Part shown: positions 25,222-34,463 of the stretch, piece after piece
Numbering within the stretch: position 1 is the stretch's first letter
How the letters are laid out: the number at the start of each line of letters is the position of its first letter
NCBI GenBank assembly: GCA_022446825.1
Contig: JAKVBY010000032.1
Coordinates: 11,191 to 45,754 of the forward strand
Source of the DNA: Pirellulaceae bacterium
GTDB taxonomy: Bacteria > Planctomycetota > Planctomycetia > Pirellulales > Pirellulaceae
Direction of reading: 5' to 3'
Length of the DNA: 34,564 nt
Notes under the pieces: generated by a model
Database searches by the model: none
The model's input: only the letters and a program-made list of their open reading frames with translations
Told to the model about the DNA's origin: nothing
Program-made: the position numbers and the translations under genes

Positions 25222-26337
25222 TCAGGCGGCTTGCCGTCTGGGCGGTGATTGCATGATATTTTCGTAGAGCAAAATATATTTTTTTGCAGCCGACTCCCAG
25301 CAGAATTCGGCTGCGTGAGAGCGAAGTTTATCGCCATAGCAGGGATCGGACGTAAAGGTTTTCATTCCTTGCACAAAGACGTTTGCCAAATGGTCAGCAT
25401 CGAATTGACGCCAATAAAATGCCAGGGAACCACCGACCTCCGGTAAGCTCGTCGCGTCGGAACAAAAGACCGGTCGACCAAAACTCATGGCTTCGATCAC
25501 GGGTAGTCCAAACCCTTCACTCGTTGACGGAAACAGAAAAGCATCGCAATGTTGATAGAGCCAGGCCCGGTCTGCGTTGGAAACGGTGCCGGGTAAAATC
25601 ACTCGATGTTTGAGAGATCGTCGAATAATGTCCCTCTCCATGTTGGTGGCATACTCGTTTGATCTTTGGCCAGCAATCACGAGGCGATAATCTGGCACCT
25701 TCTCCATCAGGTCCAGAAGCACATGAAAGTTCTTTTTACGAGTAACATCCCCGATCGTGAAAAGGAAGCGACCTGGCGGGAGGAAGCTGGGCTTCTGATG
25801 GGTAACTTCCATCGAGTCGACGCAGACACCGTGTGGGATGATGGCAATTTGGCGATCACCCACTGCAAGTTGTTCCCGTATTTCCTTGGCGGCATGGTGT
25901 GATGCCGTGGTAATGACGCTGGCGCGGTCAACTTTTTTTTGTAATCGACGGATCCGTCGGTTGATGGAAGCAGGCGACTTTTCCCGCAAAAAATTTAAAT
26001 CGTGGATGGTCAGTATCACAGGTACGGATGGGTCGGCTGGGAGAAATTTTGAGTCTTGGTGTGTGGTGTGCCAGAGCGCGTAGCTGGGGGCTGATGTTAG
26101 GAGACGGGTCCAAGGCCGAACAAACCGTTGATACGGTTCTGTGTTCCAACGGCGTACAGGAAGCACGGAGATGGCGGCGCGGCCGAAATAATTCGCGTGC
26201 TCCGGATGCATCAAGAAAACAGGGGACAGATGGCCTTCTGCTCCGTCGATGATCCCTCTGCCCAGGTGGAGACAAAATTGACCGAGCCCACAGTGCAGCA
26301 TCCGCATGCGTTCTGTATCAATCACCACGCTCGTCAT
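25222..26337 (-). CDS. Glycosyltransferase family 4 protein
   Basis: A retaining GT-B enzyme that transfers a sugar from a nucleotide sugar to a growing surface glycan, probably at the cytoplasmic face of the membrane. The N-terminal half starts MTSVVIDTERMRMLHCGLGQFCLHL, with the mid-region VILTIHDLNFL. The C-terminal half has GRFLFTIGDVTRKKNFHVLLDL and the donor-site block FPSTSEGFGLPVIEAMSFGRPVFCSDATSLPEV, with the E-x7-E spacing of GT4. I use the ATG at 26337, preceded by AGAGG at 7 bases, not the 29-codon upstream opening, which is Arg/Lys-rich and unsupported. Length is 371. Divergent from the heptosyltransferase. Confidence 0.9.
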   Translation of the reverse strand: MTSVVIDTERMRMLHCGLGQFCLHLGRGIIDGAEGHLSPVFLMHPEHANYFGRAAISVLPVRRWNTEPYQRFVRPWTRLLTSAPSYALWHTTHQDSKFLPADPSVPVILTIHDLNFLREKSPASINRRIRRLQKKVDRASVITTASHHAAKEIREQLAVGDRQIAIIPHGVCVDSMEVTHQKPSFLPPGRFLFTIGDVTRKKNFHVLLDLMEKVPDYRLVIAGQRSNEYATNMERDIIRRSLKHRVILPGTVSNADRAWLYQHCDAFLFPSTSEGFGLPVIEAMSFGRPVFCSDATSLPEVGGSLAFYWRQFDADHLANVFVQGMKTFTSDPCYGDKLRSHAAEFCWESAAKKYILLYENIMQSPPRRQAA

Positions 26338-26545
26338 AGGCCGCCTCTTCCAATTTTGACAGGTGCATCGTATCGGTCTCTGCTTTCGCCTGTCGAGTCC
26401 ATCTGTGCGAGATTTTGTGTGCATCGCGCAAGAGAGCGAAGAATCGATGTTGCTCTATCTTTGCTGGATGCGCTAGGATTTAAAAACGGAGCTTTCATTT
26501 AGTCAGACGGATTGTCTTACGATTGTCGAAAGGATCGCGATAGCG

Positions 26546-27595
26546 ATGAAAATTGGCGTTTTTCTACCCAATTGGATTGGCGATGTTGCGATGGCAACCC
26601 CGATGCTTCGCGCGCTGCGTGAAAATTTCGGGTCTTATGCTCAGTTGAGTGGTATTTTACGACCCTACGTTGCCGAGGTGCTAGCTGGACTACCATGGTT
26701 CCACGAGATCATTACTTATGACAAGAACCCACCGATTCGAGGATCGTTGAAGCTTAGCAAACAACTGAGCCAAGTAGGTTTTGACGCGCTTCTGCTGTTG
26801 CCCAATTCTTTTCGGACCGGAGCGATTGCCTGGCTCAGTGGTGTTCCCCAACGGGTTGGTTATGTGCGTTATGGTCGTGGGCCTCTGTTAACAGATCGAC
26901 TTTTTCACCCTGCTCAGAATGGCCGCTGGACGCCAATTTCTGCCGTGGACGCCTATCTCGGTTTGTCCGAACACTTAGGCTGTCCAACCGCATCGAAACA
27001 ACTAGAACTTCGCACAACGGAAGTGGACGAGGTGGCCGCAGACGCGTTATGGAAAAAGCTTGGCTTGACACCCTCTGCGGGTGTGGTGGCGATTTGTCCC
27101 AGCGGTGCCTATGGTGCAGCAAAACATTGGCCGCCCAGTTATTTTGGTGATCTGGCGAAACGGATTGCGAATTCCAACCATTGTCAGGTGCTGGTTGTCT
27201 GTGGCCCCGGCGAGCGCCAAACCGCTAGCATTATTGAATCGCTGGCGGCGCACCGGCACGTCGTCAGCTTAGCTGAGGAAAACCTCAGTATAGGTCTTAC
27301 CAAAGCCTGCCTTCGTCGCGCCAATGTAGTCGTGGCCCCCGATAGTGGTCCGCGACACCTGGCTGCAGGATTCAATGTTCCGACGGTTGCCTTGTTTGGG
27401 CCCACAGACCCAAAATGGGCGAAAAACTACAATCCACATGAGATTCAACTGATGCAAGATCTCGATTGCCGTCCGTGCGCTGCACGCACCTGTCCTTTGC
27501 AGCATCATCGGTGCATGCAGGAAATGACCGTAGATCAAGTATTTGCGGCGGTTCAGACCCAGTTAGACCGGTCCCACCGCGTGGCCGCTGCCTAA
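26546..27595 (+). CDS. ADP-heptose:LPS heptosyltransferase (GT9)
   Basis: A GT9 enzyme of the WaaF/WaaC type that adds heptose from ADP-heptose to the inner core of lipopolysaccharide. The 349 residues start MKIGVFLPNWIGDVAMATPMLRALRENF, the hallmark N-terminus. They include LLLPNSFRTGAIAWLSG, the C-terminal domain starting VAICPSGAYGAAKHWPPSYFGDL (about 181-203), and the donor loop VAPDSGPRHLAAGFNVPTVALFGPTDPKW (about 263-291). A Cys-rich phrase (CRPCAARTCPLQHHRCM) near the end is typical of the WaaF branch. hldE, which makes the donor, is 123 bases downstream on the same strand, so a shared transcript is likely. waaF is plausible but the exact acceptor is unproven. Confidence 0.9.
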   Translation: MKIGVFLPNWIGDVAMATPMLRALRENFGSYAQLSGILRPYVAEVLAGLPWFHEIITYDKNPPIRGSLKLSKQLSQVGFDALLLLPNSFRTGAIAWLSGVPQRVGYVRYGRGPLLTDRLFHPAQNGRWTPISAVDAYLGLSEHLGCPTASKQLELRTTEVDEVAADALWKKLGLTPSAGVVAICPSGAYGAAKHWPPSYFGDLAKRIANSNHCQVLVVCGPGERQTASIIESLAAHRHVVSLAEENLSIGLTKACLRRANVVVAPDSGPRHLAAGFNVPTVALFGPTDPKWAKNYNPHEIQLMQDLDCRPCAARTCPLQHHRCMQEMTVDQVFAAVQTQLDRSHRVAAA

Positions 27596-27718
27596 CGTCA
27601 TCGTCAGGTTTGTGAAAAGGCGTCACGCTTGCCTAAACTCTCTTGTCTGTGAGCCCGATTCAATCTACAAGTTTGTATTCCCGCCTCGAGGTACCCGTTC
27701 TGATTAACGATTGAAACG

Positions 27719-29215
27719 ATGGAGATCTCTTTGTCTCAAACTGATTTGTTGCAAACACTGAAGCAACTTGGTTCTCCTCGGGTGATTGTGTTTGGTGACA
27801 TGATCCTCGACCGTTACACCACAGGAGATACGGAAAGGATCAGCCAGGAAGCACCGATCCTTGTATTGCAGGCAAAAGAACGCGAAGCGCGTCTGGGGGG
27901 CGCAGCCAACGTGTGTAATATGTTGCGGGCTCTGGAAGCGGAAGTCACTGCAGTCGGTATCGTAGGTGCGGACGAATCGGGGAAAACATTACGAAAAATC
28001 CTACAGGAATCCGACGTAGATTGCACGAGTCTTTTAGAAGATACGACCCGTCCTACTACCGTGAAGGAACGCTTTGTTGGTCGGGTTTGTGGGTTGCGAC
28101 CGGGACAGATTCTGCGCGTAGATCACGAGGCGACGCATCCGCTTTCCTTGGCTCTTGGTGATCGGTTACTGGAAGCATTAACAGAAAAAATCAAAGCTTG
28201 TGACGTTGTCTTAATTTCAGACTATGCCAAAGGCGTGTGTACGCCTCACGTCACGAAAGGACTGATCCAACTAGCACGGCAGCACAAGGTGCCGATTCTC
28301 GTCGATCCGCTGCGTGGAGGCGACTATCAGCACTACACGGGTGCGACTTTAATCAAGCCTAATCGTACCGAATCAGAAACATGTTTAGGGCGAAAAATTC
28401 AAACCACAGAGGATGCTTTGGAGGCAGGTTCCCGTCTTTGTGATCAACTCGATGTGAACATGGTCGTCCTGACGCTCGATCGAGATGGGATGGCCCTTGT
28501 CCGCCGTGATGGAAACGGCAGAGTGTTTCCCACCCGAGCCCGTTCTGTATATGACGTGACGGGAGCCGGAGACATGGTCTTGGCGATGCTCGGTGTCTGC
28601 TTTGGAGCTAATATGACTTCCTCCGCAGCGGTCCAACTCGCCAATCTGGCAGCGGGTTTGGAAGTAGAGAAACCAGGAGTTGCAGTAATTAGCAAACAGG
28701 AGATCGAGAAATCAATGCAAACCGGCCTGCGGTCACCGACCTCTAAAATTCAGACCTTACCGGAAGCTGCTGAGCAGGCTACGCGACATCGTCAGCAAGG
28801 GCAACGTATCGTTTTTACCAACGGATGTTTCGATCTCCTTCATGCAGGCCACGTTTCCTATCTTGCGGAAGCTCGTGCCCTAGGAGACATACTTGTTGTT
28901 GGGATGAATAGTGACGACAGTGTCCGTCGCTTGAAAGGACCACAGCGTCCGATTAATCAGGAAGCAGATCGTGCCGCCGTTTTGGCTGCCTTGGAATGCA
29001 TTGATTACGTCGTTCCTTTCAGCGAAGAGACTCCTCATAACCTGCTCCATGAGATTCGACCCGATGTGCTTGTTAAAGGTGGCACGTATTGCATCGACGA
29101 CGTGGTTGGCAAAGAAGTTGTGGAAGCCTACGGCGGACAAGTCTGTGTTACCGGAGCACTTGCTGGGAAGTCCACAACGAATATTCTCAAGGCGGCCACG
29201 GATCGAGCGGCATGA
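27719..29215 (+). CDS. hldE: Bifunctional heptose-7-phosphate kinase / heptose-1-phosphate adenylyltransferase
   Basis: Makes ADP-heptose for lipopolysaccharide core. Residues about 20-330 are a PfkB-type kinase that phosphorylates D-glycero-beta-D-manno-heptose 7-phosphate at C1: VIVFGDMILDRY, RLGGAANVCNML, LISDYAKGVCTP, and the catalytic DVTGAGDM at about 279-286. Residues about 355-498 are a nucleotidyltransferase with FTNGCFDLLHAGH (HxGH near 374-377), then VGMNSDDSVRRLKGPQRPIN and DVLVKGGTY. At 498 residues it has the family length and both active-site signatures are intact. The ATG at 27719 is supported by the domain start. gmhA, gmhB and hldD are not in the window. Confidence 0.95.
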   Translation: MEISLSQTDLLQTLKQLGSPRVIVFGDMILDRYTTGDTERISQEAPILVLQAKEREARLGGAANVCNMLRALEAEVTAVGIVGADESGKTLRKILQESDVDCTSLLEDTTRPTTVKERFVGRVCGLRPGQILRVDHEATHPLSLALGDRLLEALTEKIKACDVVLISDYAKGVCTPHVTKGLIQLARQHKVPILVDPLRGGDYQHYTGATLIKPNRTESETCLGRKIQTTEDALEAGSRLCDQLDVNMVVLTLDRDGMALVRRDGNGRVFPTRARSVYDVTGAGDMVLAMLGVCFGANMTSSAAVQLANLAAGLEVEKPGVAVISKQEIEKSMQTGLRSPTSKIQTLPEAAEQATRHRQQGQRIVFTNGCFDLLHAGHVSYLAEARALGDILVVGMNSDDSVRRLKGPQRPINQEADRAAVLAALECIDYVVPFSEETPHNLLHEIRPDVLVKGGTYCIDDVVGKEVVEAYGGQVCVTGALAGKSTTNILKAATDRAA

Positions 29216-29298
29216 AAATGCGCGGCGAATAAAACGACCCGCCATAAAAAGGCAGATGAACGGCGTTTGTTCTGCTTCAAGTCTCTGGTCGTTGCGTA

Positions 29299-30045
29299 CT
29301 AGGCAACCGCTATTTGACGCACAGTGGTTGCCTTACGGTAGGCCGTCGTATCGCCATCTTCTAGTAGAAATCGATAACCATAACTGGCAAGGAATTCGAG
29401 GCATTCATTCCGATCAGATTCTGAGAGGACCATATGTTCGTAGCGAATGATCGCAGGACAAATGCTTTGGAAGTCGATGGATTTTATGATTTCGAAGTCA
29501 TGACCCTCAGCGTCGATTTGTAAGAGATCGAAGTCGTGCGGAGCGCCCGTTTTTTCAAGCAGTGTCTGGAGAGTCCAGCAAGGTACTCGGCGAGCATCCA
29601 CGCGGCGACGCTTGCGCCCCGGTTTCGAGACGAGTTGCTTGTCGAGGCTAGCGGCTTGTAGCATGCCTTCATTACGTGTGTAGAGGGTCACGTCGCCGTC
29701 CTGGTCGCCGATGGCAACATTACAAAAAGTCAGCCCTGATTGATTCTTATAATTCGCTTTAAGACGTTCAAACGCTTCCCATTGCGGCTCGACAAGTACG
29801 CCATGCCAACCGTGCCGATGTACAAAGTTATAGATTGGATCTGCTGTCTTTCCATCAAAGGCTCCAATTTCGACAAAAAAGAATTCTTTGTCCGGCTGGT
29901 GATGGTCAGCGACGATCAACTCTAAAAAATTGGTAATTTCCAGAGCGGGGTGTTCACGCAATATTGCTGGTTTGTTTGTGCGCGGCGTCATACGGTTGGT
30001 GCGCAGGCGACCACGTTGGCGTAGATTGGCAAGCTGCCGAAGCAT
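29299..30045 (-). CDS. FkbM-type SAM-dependent methyltransferase
   Basis: The 248 residues show the Rossmann methyltransferase motif I (FVEIGAFDGKTADPIYNF, about 56-73), an acidic strand-2 end (GVLVEPQWEAFERLKANY) and the FkbM block FDLLQIDAEGHDFEIIKSIDF near 167-187, followed by IIRYEHMVLS. FkbM enzymes methylate hydroxyl groups, often on sugars of surface glycans or natural products, which fits the neighbouring LPS genes. ATG at 30045 with AAGGA 5 bases upstream. It converges with hldE and diverges from the second GT4 gene. Confidence 0.88.
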   Translation of the reverse strand: MLRQLANLRQRGRLRTNRMTPRTNKPAILREHPALEITNFLELIVADHHQPDKEFFFVEIGAFDGKTADPIYNFVHRHGWHGVLVEPQWEAFERLKANYKNQSGLTFCNVAIGDQDGDVTLYTRNEGMLQAASLDKQLVSKPGRKRRRVDARRVPCWTLQTLLEKTGAPHDFDLLQIDAEGHDFEIIKSIDFQSICPAIIRYEHMVLSESDRNECLEFLASYGYRFLLEDGDTTAYRKATTVRQIAVA

Positions 30046-30253
30046 AACGATCCTTCCGAGGTCAAAAATGTAAGGAATGAGCGACTTAGGCTAGTAGAAA
30101 AGCCCCAGACCAAACAAGATCAACTCGCCATGGTTTCTCTCCTGGTCGGAGCTTTGAATGCTTTGCTACAGAAATTTTTCTAGCCAAGCTGGAAGCTGCT
30201 AGCAGGCGCGCTGTTTTGTCATCCAAAGCAACATATCCCTGGCACGTGGCGTC

Positions 30254-30262
30254 TGCTAATAT
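30254..30262 (+). promoter_or_regulatory. Possible extended -10 promoter before the second GT4 gene
   Basis: TGCTAATAT fits an extended -10 element about 52 bases before the ATG at 30315. No good -35 is visible. It lies in the 269-base divergent gap at 30046-30314, which otherwise shows nothing recognisable. Confidence 0.25.
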
Positions 30263-30314
30263 CGCACCGATTTGATGCGGAAGGTTTGTGGGGAAAAGCA
30301 GAGGAAAATTGAAG

Positions 30315-31403
30315 ATGCGCGTACTGTGGGTTTACGAAAGTATGAATGTTCAATTGCAGGCCTTGGCACTTTCTGTTGCGCGTCAGTCGGATATAGATCT
30401 CGAAATCATGACGCGCCATGTCGATCGTTTGCCGCCTGAACTATCCCACATTCCAGTGACTCGTATTGAATGTCGCAATAAGGTGGATTTTCGTGCCCGC
30501 CGCGAAATTCGGCACTGTGTGGAAAAGGGGCAATATGATGTAGTCCACGCTTATACCAGTCGTAATTTTGCTAACCTGTTAGCGGCTTGCCGTGGACTGC
30601 GGCCGTTACCGAAGTTGATTGGCTATCGCGGGGTCATCGATCGCTTACACGTCCTGGATCCGGCAAACTGGATCACCCACTGGCACTCCCGCGCCAGTGC
30701 CGTGACCTGTGTTTGCCATGCGACAAAACGGGCCATGCAAGCCTCGGGTATCCCGGCAGCAAAGTTGGCGACCGTTTGGGAAGGTTGTCTTCCGGAAACT
30801 CTACAAACACCACCCCGCTCGACGCTGCGAGAATTTGGCATTCCCACAGACGCTTTTGTGATTGGGACGGTGGCCAACATACGACCTGTCAAAGGCGTTG
30901 ACCTTATGCTGCGTGCCGCGGCAGAATTAGCGACGCGGCGGGATATTTATTGGCTTGTGATTGGTGACAAGAGAGATCCCCTGGTGACAAAACTTGCCGC
31001 CGACCGACGGATTTCCAATTGTGTCAAGTTGCCGGGTGCACGGAAGCACGGTGGAAAATATAGCGGGCTCTTCGACATTTACGTGGCTCCTTCACGTAAA
31101 GAGGGGCTTAGTATGGGGATCATGGAAGCGATGGCGCAAAGCGTCTGTCCGGTTGTGACGGATGTCGGCGGTAATTGCGAATTGATTCGTAACAACATCG
31201 ATGGAATTGTCATTCCACCTGAGGATCATCAGGCACTCTGTCGAGCCGTCGACGAGTTGATTGATGATCCAAGCAAACGCACGAGATTGGCCCAATCTGC
31301 GCATGAAAGATTGTTGCATGAGTTCAGCATTAATGCGTGGGCGGATCGTTTATGCGAAGTTTATCGTCGCTTTGCGACTACTGGGATCAGCAGCGCTGCT
31401 TGA
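30315..31403 (+). CDS. Glycosyltransferase family 4 protein
   Basis: A GT-B fold retaining glycosyltransferase. Starting at MRVLWVYESMNVQLQALAL, it has YDVVHAYTSRNFANLLAACRG in the N-terminal domain, FVIGTVANIRPVKGVDLMLRAA opening the C-terminal domain, and the donor motif VAPSRKEGLSMGIMEAMAQSVCPVVTDVGGNCELI, with a Glu pair at GT4 spacing. The ATG at 30315 is preceded by AGAGGA about 9 bases upstream; an earlier GTG at 30288 would add nine basic residues. Length is 362. Probably builds the same surface glycan as the neighbours; sugar specificity cannot be read from sequence. Confidence 0.9.
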   Translation: MRVLWVYESMNVQLQALALSVARQSDIDLEIMTRHVDRLPPELSHIPVTRIECRNKVDFRARREIRHCVEKGQYDVVHAYTSRNFANLLAACRGLRPLPKLIGYRGVIDRLHVLDPANWITHWHSRASAVTCVCHATKRAMQASGIPAAKLATVWEGCLPETLQTPPRSTLREFGIPTDAFVIGTVANIRPVKGVDLMLRAAAELATRRDIYWLVIGDKRDPLVTKLAADRRISNCVKLPGARKHGGKYSGLFDIYVAPSRKEGLSMGIMEAMAQSVCPVVTDVGGNCELIRNNIDGIVIPPEDHQALCRAVDELIDDPSKRTRLAQSAHERLLHEFSINAWADRLCEVYRRFATTGISSAA

Positions 31404-31536
31404 ATTGGGATGAGCATTTTTCGTTCCTCGTGGAACTCCGCTTTGGGTTCCCAGCAAGCCAAGTAGTTCCAAAACCCAAGTTTGGCAGCCGGCACGAATC
31501 AAGGTTGCTGCACAAGTTAAGAGCGACGACGAAAAG

Positions 31537-32442
31537 TCATTTGGTAAAGATGACATTCTTGAAGGCGCCTTGGTCACCAATTTGGTCAACAAATGCTGGT
31601 AGTTCTACAAGGGATCGTTTTTCAAAGCGGGCCTTGTGTTCTATCCAAAAAGTACTCCAGAGGTCGGCGGCGATGCTACAAAATTCTGCCGGTGACATAC
31701 CAGTCCGTGCGATGCCGTAAGGCCAAATTTCGACCATGACGGGAATGTCTTTTTTTAGCAGTTGTTTGGCGCCCTGAAACACAAACCCTTCGTGGCCCTG
31801 GACATCGATCCAAACCAGGGCGGGATTGGTTGCTGCGGGATCTTTCAGGTTTTGAATTAAATGGTCGACCGTTTCTGCCTGAACTTGAATGACGCGGCGT
31901 TGTGACTCATGGAAAAGATCAGGGGAGTTTTGCGGCCTGTTGTAATGAACGCGATGGTCCCCGAAATTGGAATCACTCAGTTCGAATTCGAGTGTGGATG
32001 CTTGGTCCGATGCAGCAAAATTGAGACAGGCGAATTGATTCTCCAGATTGTTTTCCCGGACGTTTTGTTGTAACAGTGCGAAGTTTTGTGGATCGGGTTC
32101 CACCGCAATGGCTTTGGCAAACTCACCGGTAGCAAGCATCCCAATCGAAATCACACCGTTGTTGGCGCCGATATCTAATACAGTGCCCTGCCCTTTGGGT
32201 GGACATCGACCAATCGAGCGAAGAAATGCCAGTGAATTTTCAATCAATCCCAATTCAAATTCTTTACGAGAATAGAGATGTTTACTGATGGCATCATTGG
32301 CAGTGACAGGAAGTTTGAAGATACCTTGTTTGGTCTTGATCGTTATCGAGTCGCTGTAGCGACGATGAATCTGCCAAAGGAGTAGTCGGTACTTCCAATA
32401 CAGGCGTTTTAATGGCTTTGGTGCATGATCGAGAGCGTTCAT
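31537..32442 (-). CDS. FkbM-type SAM-dependent methyltransferase
   Basis: The 301-residue protein has a basic N-terminal stretch (KPLKRLYWKYRLLLWQIHRRYS), then motif I TVLDIGANNGVISIGML near 87-103, AIAVEPDPQNFALLQQNVREN, and the FkbM block ALVWIDVQGHEGFVFQGAKQLL near 208-230, followed by MVEIWPYGI. It is 11 bases downstream of the next methyltransferase gene, so co-transcription is very likely. It converges on the plus-strand GT4 gene. A role in methylating a surface sugar is inferred from family and context. Confidence 0.88.
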   Translation of the reverse strand: MNALDHAPKPLKRLYWKYRLLLWQIHRRYSDSITIKTKQGIFKLPVTANDAISKHLYSRKEFELGLIENSLAFLRSIGRCPPKGQGTVLDIGANNGVISIGMLATGEFAKAIAVEPDPQNFALLQQNVRENNLENQFACLNFAASDQASTLEFELSDSNFGDHRVHYNRPQNSPDLFHESQRRVIQVQAETVDHLIQNLKDPAATNPALVWIDVQGHEGFVFQGAKQLLKKDIPVMVEIWPYGIARTGMSPAEFCSIAADLWSTFWIEHKARFEKRSLVELPAFVDQIGDQGAFKNVIFTK

Positions 32443-32453
32443 AATTTTATCTC

Positions 32454-33377
32454 TTAATCTAGCGAAGTCGTCTGAGACGATGAACGGTTGAAGGAAAAAG
32501 CTCTGTGCTGCAGACGGTCTAGTAGTTTGCGCAGGAGGCCGGATTCCTTGCTGCTACTTGCTTTGTCAATCCGCAGATGTCGAAGCTGTTGCTCTGCGTT
32601 TTTCTGGCCTGCAGCATCCCGTAGGGGAATCTCTAAAGGTGCCAGCCCGTTGGAGAGGCCGGCCCGTTGGGCCACGAGCACTCCGTCACAACAATAGGTA
32701 CCGTGATCAAAGTCTGCGTGGGCAATCGTCACGTAGTCGTGTTTTTCAAGATAAGCTTTGCAGGCGTAATGCAATTCCTGGCTATGCGTACCTACAAAGA
32801 CGAAACCGATACGTCCGTTTCGCAACGATTGTTCCGCATCGCATAACATTTCATATTCGGCACCTTGAATATCGGCATGGAGTAGATCGATGTATTCAAG
32901 TTGCTGGGCATCAAGAAACCGATCGACACCTAAATGCCCGTGCCCAATTTTGCTGCGGAAGAATTCGCCACGAAAGCCATTTTTGGCAAAGTTGTGCTTG
33001 CCGACTTTAAGATTTTTTTTACGGGGTTCGACAAGGTAGCAGTTTGCGTTTTGAACTTCTTTTGCAAACCACATGGAGTAAAAAGCCCAGTAAGCCCCCA
33101 GTTCGAGCATCTGTCCGCCACCAGGTATCTGCTCAAGTACTTGCTGGAAGAGATACTCTTCTTGCGGCTCGTGGCAACCAGTATTGGAGGTCAGGAGTTG
33201 GACATATCCAGGGTCGCTGGGAGTCACAAGCAATCCATTGTGCGTGACTAAGTACCCGTCAACGATTTCCCCTGCACGGTCGACACGAGGAATCCATTGA
33301 TTGGAAGGATCTTCGTTCAATTCCCGAATTCTTCCGGCCATATCCTCGGGTGCTGACTTTGTTGCGATGTCTGCCAT
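32454..33377 (-). CDS. FkbM-related methyltransferase
   Basis: The 307 residues include a long N-terminal region with DGYLVTHNGLLVTPSDPGYVQLL, then a variant motif I (MLELGAYWAFYSMWFA, about 94-109) in which an aromatic stretch replaces the usual Gly-x-Gly, NCYLVEPRKKNLKVGKHNFAKNGF, and the FkbM-like acidic block IDLLHADIQGAEYEMLCDAE. The last 50 residues are basic and Ser-rich, probably flexible. Middle gene of a three-gene methyltransferase operon, 54 bases after the first and 11 before the third. The variant motif suggests a subfamily distinct from the neighbours. Confidence 0.82.
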   Translation of the reverse strand: MADIATKSAPEDMAGRIRELNEDPSNQWIPRVDRAGEIVDGYLVTHNGLLVTPSDPGYVQLLTSNTGCHEPQEEYLFQQVLEQIPGGGQMLELGAYWAFYSMWFAKEVQNANCYLVEPRKKNLKVGKHNFAKNGFRGEFFRSKIGHGHLGVDRFLDAQQLEYIDLLHADIQGAEYEMLCDAEQSLRNGRIGFVFVGTHSQELHYACKAYLEKHDYVTIAHADFDHGTYCCDGVLVAQRAGLSNGLAPLEIPLRDAAGQKNAEQQLRHLRIDKASSSKESGLLRKLLDRLQHRAFSFNRSSSQTTSLD

Positions 33378-33431
33378 CCTATCCTGTCCATTCTTTTCAA
33401 GAAAGCAAAAGATCCAACGAGGAAATAAAGA

Positions 33432-34190
33432 TTAAGCGACCGATTGTTTTGTTTGCGAAGGTGATCGACCGACCCGGATAATGCCGAGATGCTTGCGAAT
33501 GAACTTCAGGATACACCAATCGAGATGCTGCTCTTGGACCACGCTATGAAATGCTTCATAGACCGGGTGTGGGTGCGCTTCGGTAGCTTCATCCATCGAG
33601 CGTCCACGATCCACATCATGGACGAGGATCAATCCACCTGGTTTGACCAACGGGAGCGCGTTTTGGATGTCCGTGCGTGCGCCGGCAAAAGTGTGGTCGC
33701 CATCAATCAGAACGATGCCCACTTTTTCACTTAGATCGTTTGCCAAGTCGGGCAACCAGGTTTTCGAATCACCACAACATAACTGCAATTGCTCACTGGG
33801 GAGACCGACTCTCTGTAAATTGCGTTGCACAACCTCTGGAAATGTCCCATGACTATAGGAATCTTGATCGATGCAAAGTAATCTTCCATGACCGTTTTCA
33901 ATTAAGGCGTTCGCAAAACCGACAGCCGTACCCCCCGCAAAAGTGCCTACCTCGACAACATAATCCGGTTGATAGTGTCGGGCCAACGCATAAACAAAAC
34001 GACCATAACGAGGATGATCTTTGCCTCGCCCGCCGCGCTGCAACGAGTAGTTGGGCGGACCTTCAAAGCTCGTCAGTGGGTCGTAAGGAGCTTGCAGGAA
34101 CGTCTCGATTACCTGCTCGTCAAAACAAGGGGTGCCTTCGATAGATCGAATCTGACCAGCGCGCAAAAGCGTGTTTTCGAGAAGTTTCAT
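33432..34190 (-). CDS. Class I SAM-dependent methyltransferase (Methyltransf_24/CmcI-like)
   Basis: The 252 residues carry motif I VVEVGTFAGGTAVGFANALIENG near 78-100, the acidic LLCIDQDSYSHGTFPE, the conserved VGIVLIDGDHTFAGARTDIQNALPLVKPGGLILVHDVDRG near 157-196, and a C-terminal HLDWCILKF. The IDGDHxxxG signature belongs to the class related to O-methyltransferases and CmcI-like enzymes, different from the FkbM proteins downstream. ATG at 34190 with GGAGG about 12 bases upstream. It is the first gene of the methyltransferase operon, divergent from the partial gene at the right edge. Confidence 0.87.
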   Translation of the reverse strand: MKLLENTLLRAGQIRSIEGTPCFDEQVIETFLQAPYDPLTSFEGPPNYSLQRGGRGKDHPRYGRFVYALARHYQPDYVVEVGTFAGGTAVGFANALIENGHGRLLCIDQDSYSHGTFPEVVQRNLQRVGLPSEQLQLCCGDSKTWLPDLANDLSEKVGIVLIDGDHTFAGARTDIQNALPLVKPGGLILVHDVDRGRSMDEATEAHPHPVYEAFHSVVQEQHLDWCILKFIRKHLGIIRVGRSPSQTKQSVA

Positions 34191-34463
34191 GATCGGCTTA
34201 TTCCTCCGGCAGTCTCAATACAAATGAGTGCAGAGAATACCTAATATCGCTGCCTGAGGTCGACCCAGAAAGTGCTGGTGCCTGAAGGCCCGTAGATCCT
34301 TTCAGAAATAGCTAGCAGTTCTGTGATTGAGCGGCGAAGGTCCTTTTGCTAATGCGACTTGTCGCGGAGTCACAAAACATTGGCGGTCAACTACCGTTGT
34401 CCGTTTACTAAACTTCCGATAACTTGCCGACCTTATTTGTCCGCGTGTTTTGGAGGGCTCAGG

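Noticed and set aside
31404..31536. Short inverted repeats between the convergent GT4 and methyltransferase genes
   Set aside because: Stems of four to five pairs without a T run on either strand; not strong enough to call a terminator.
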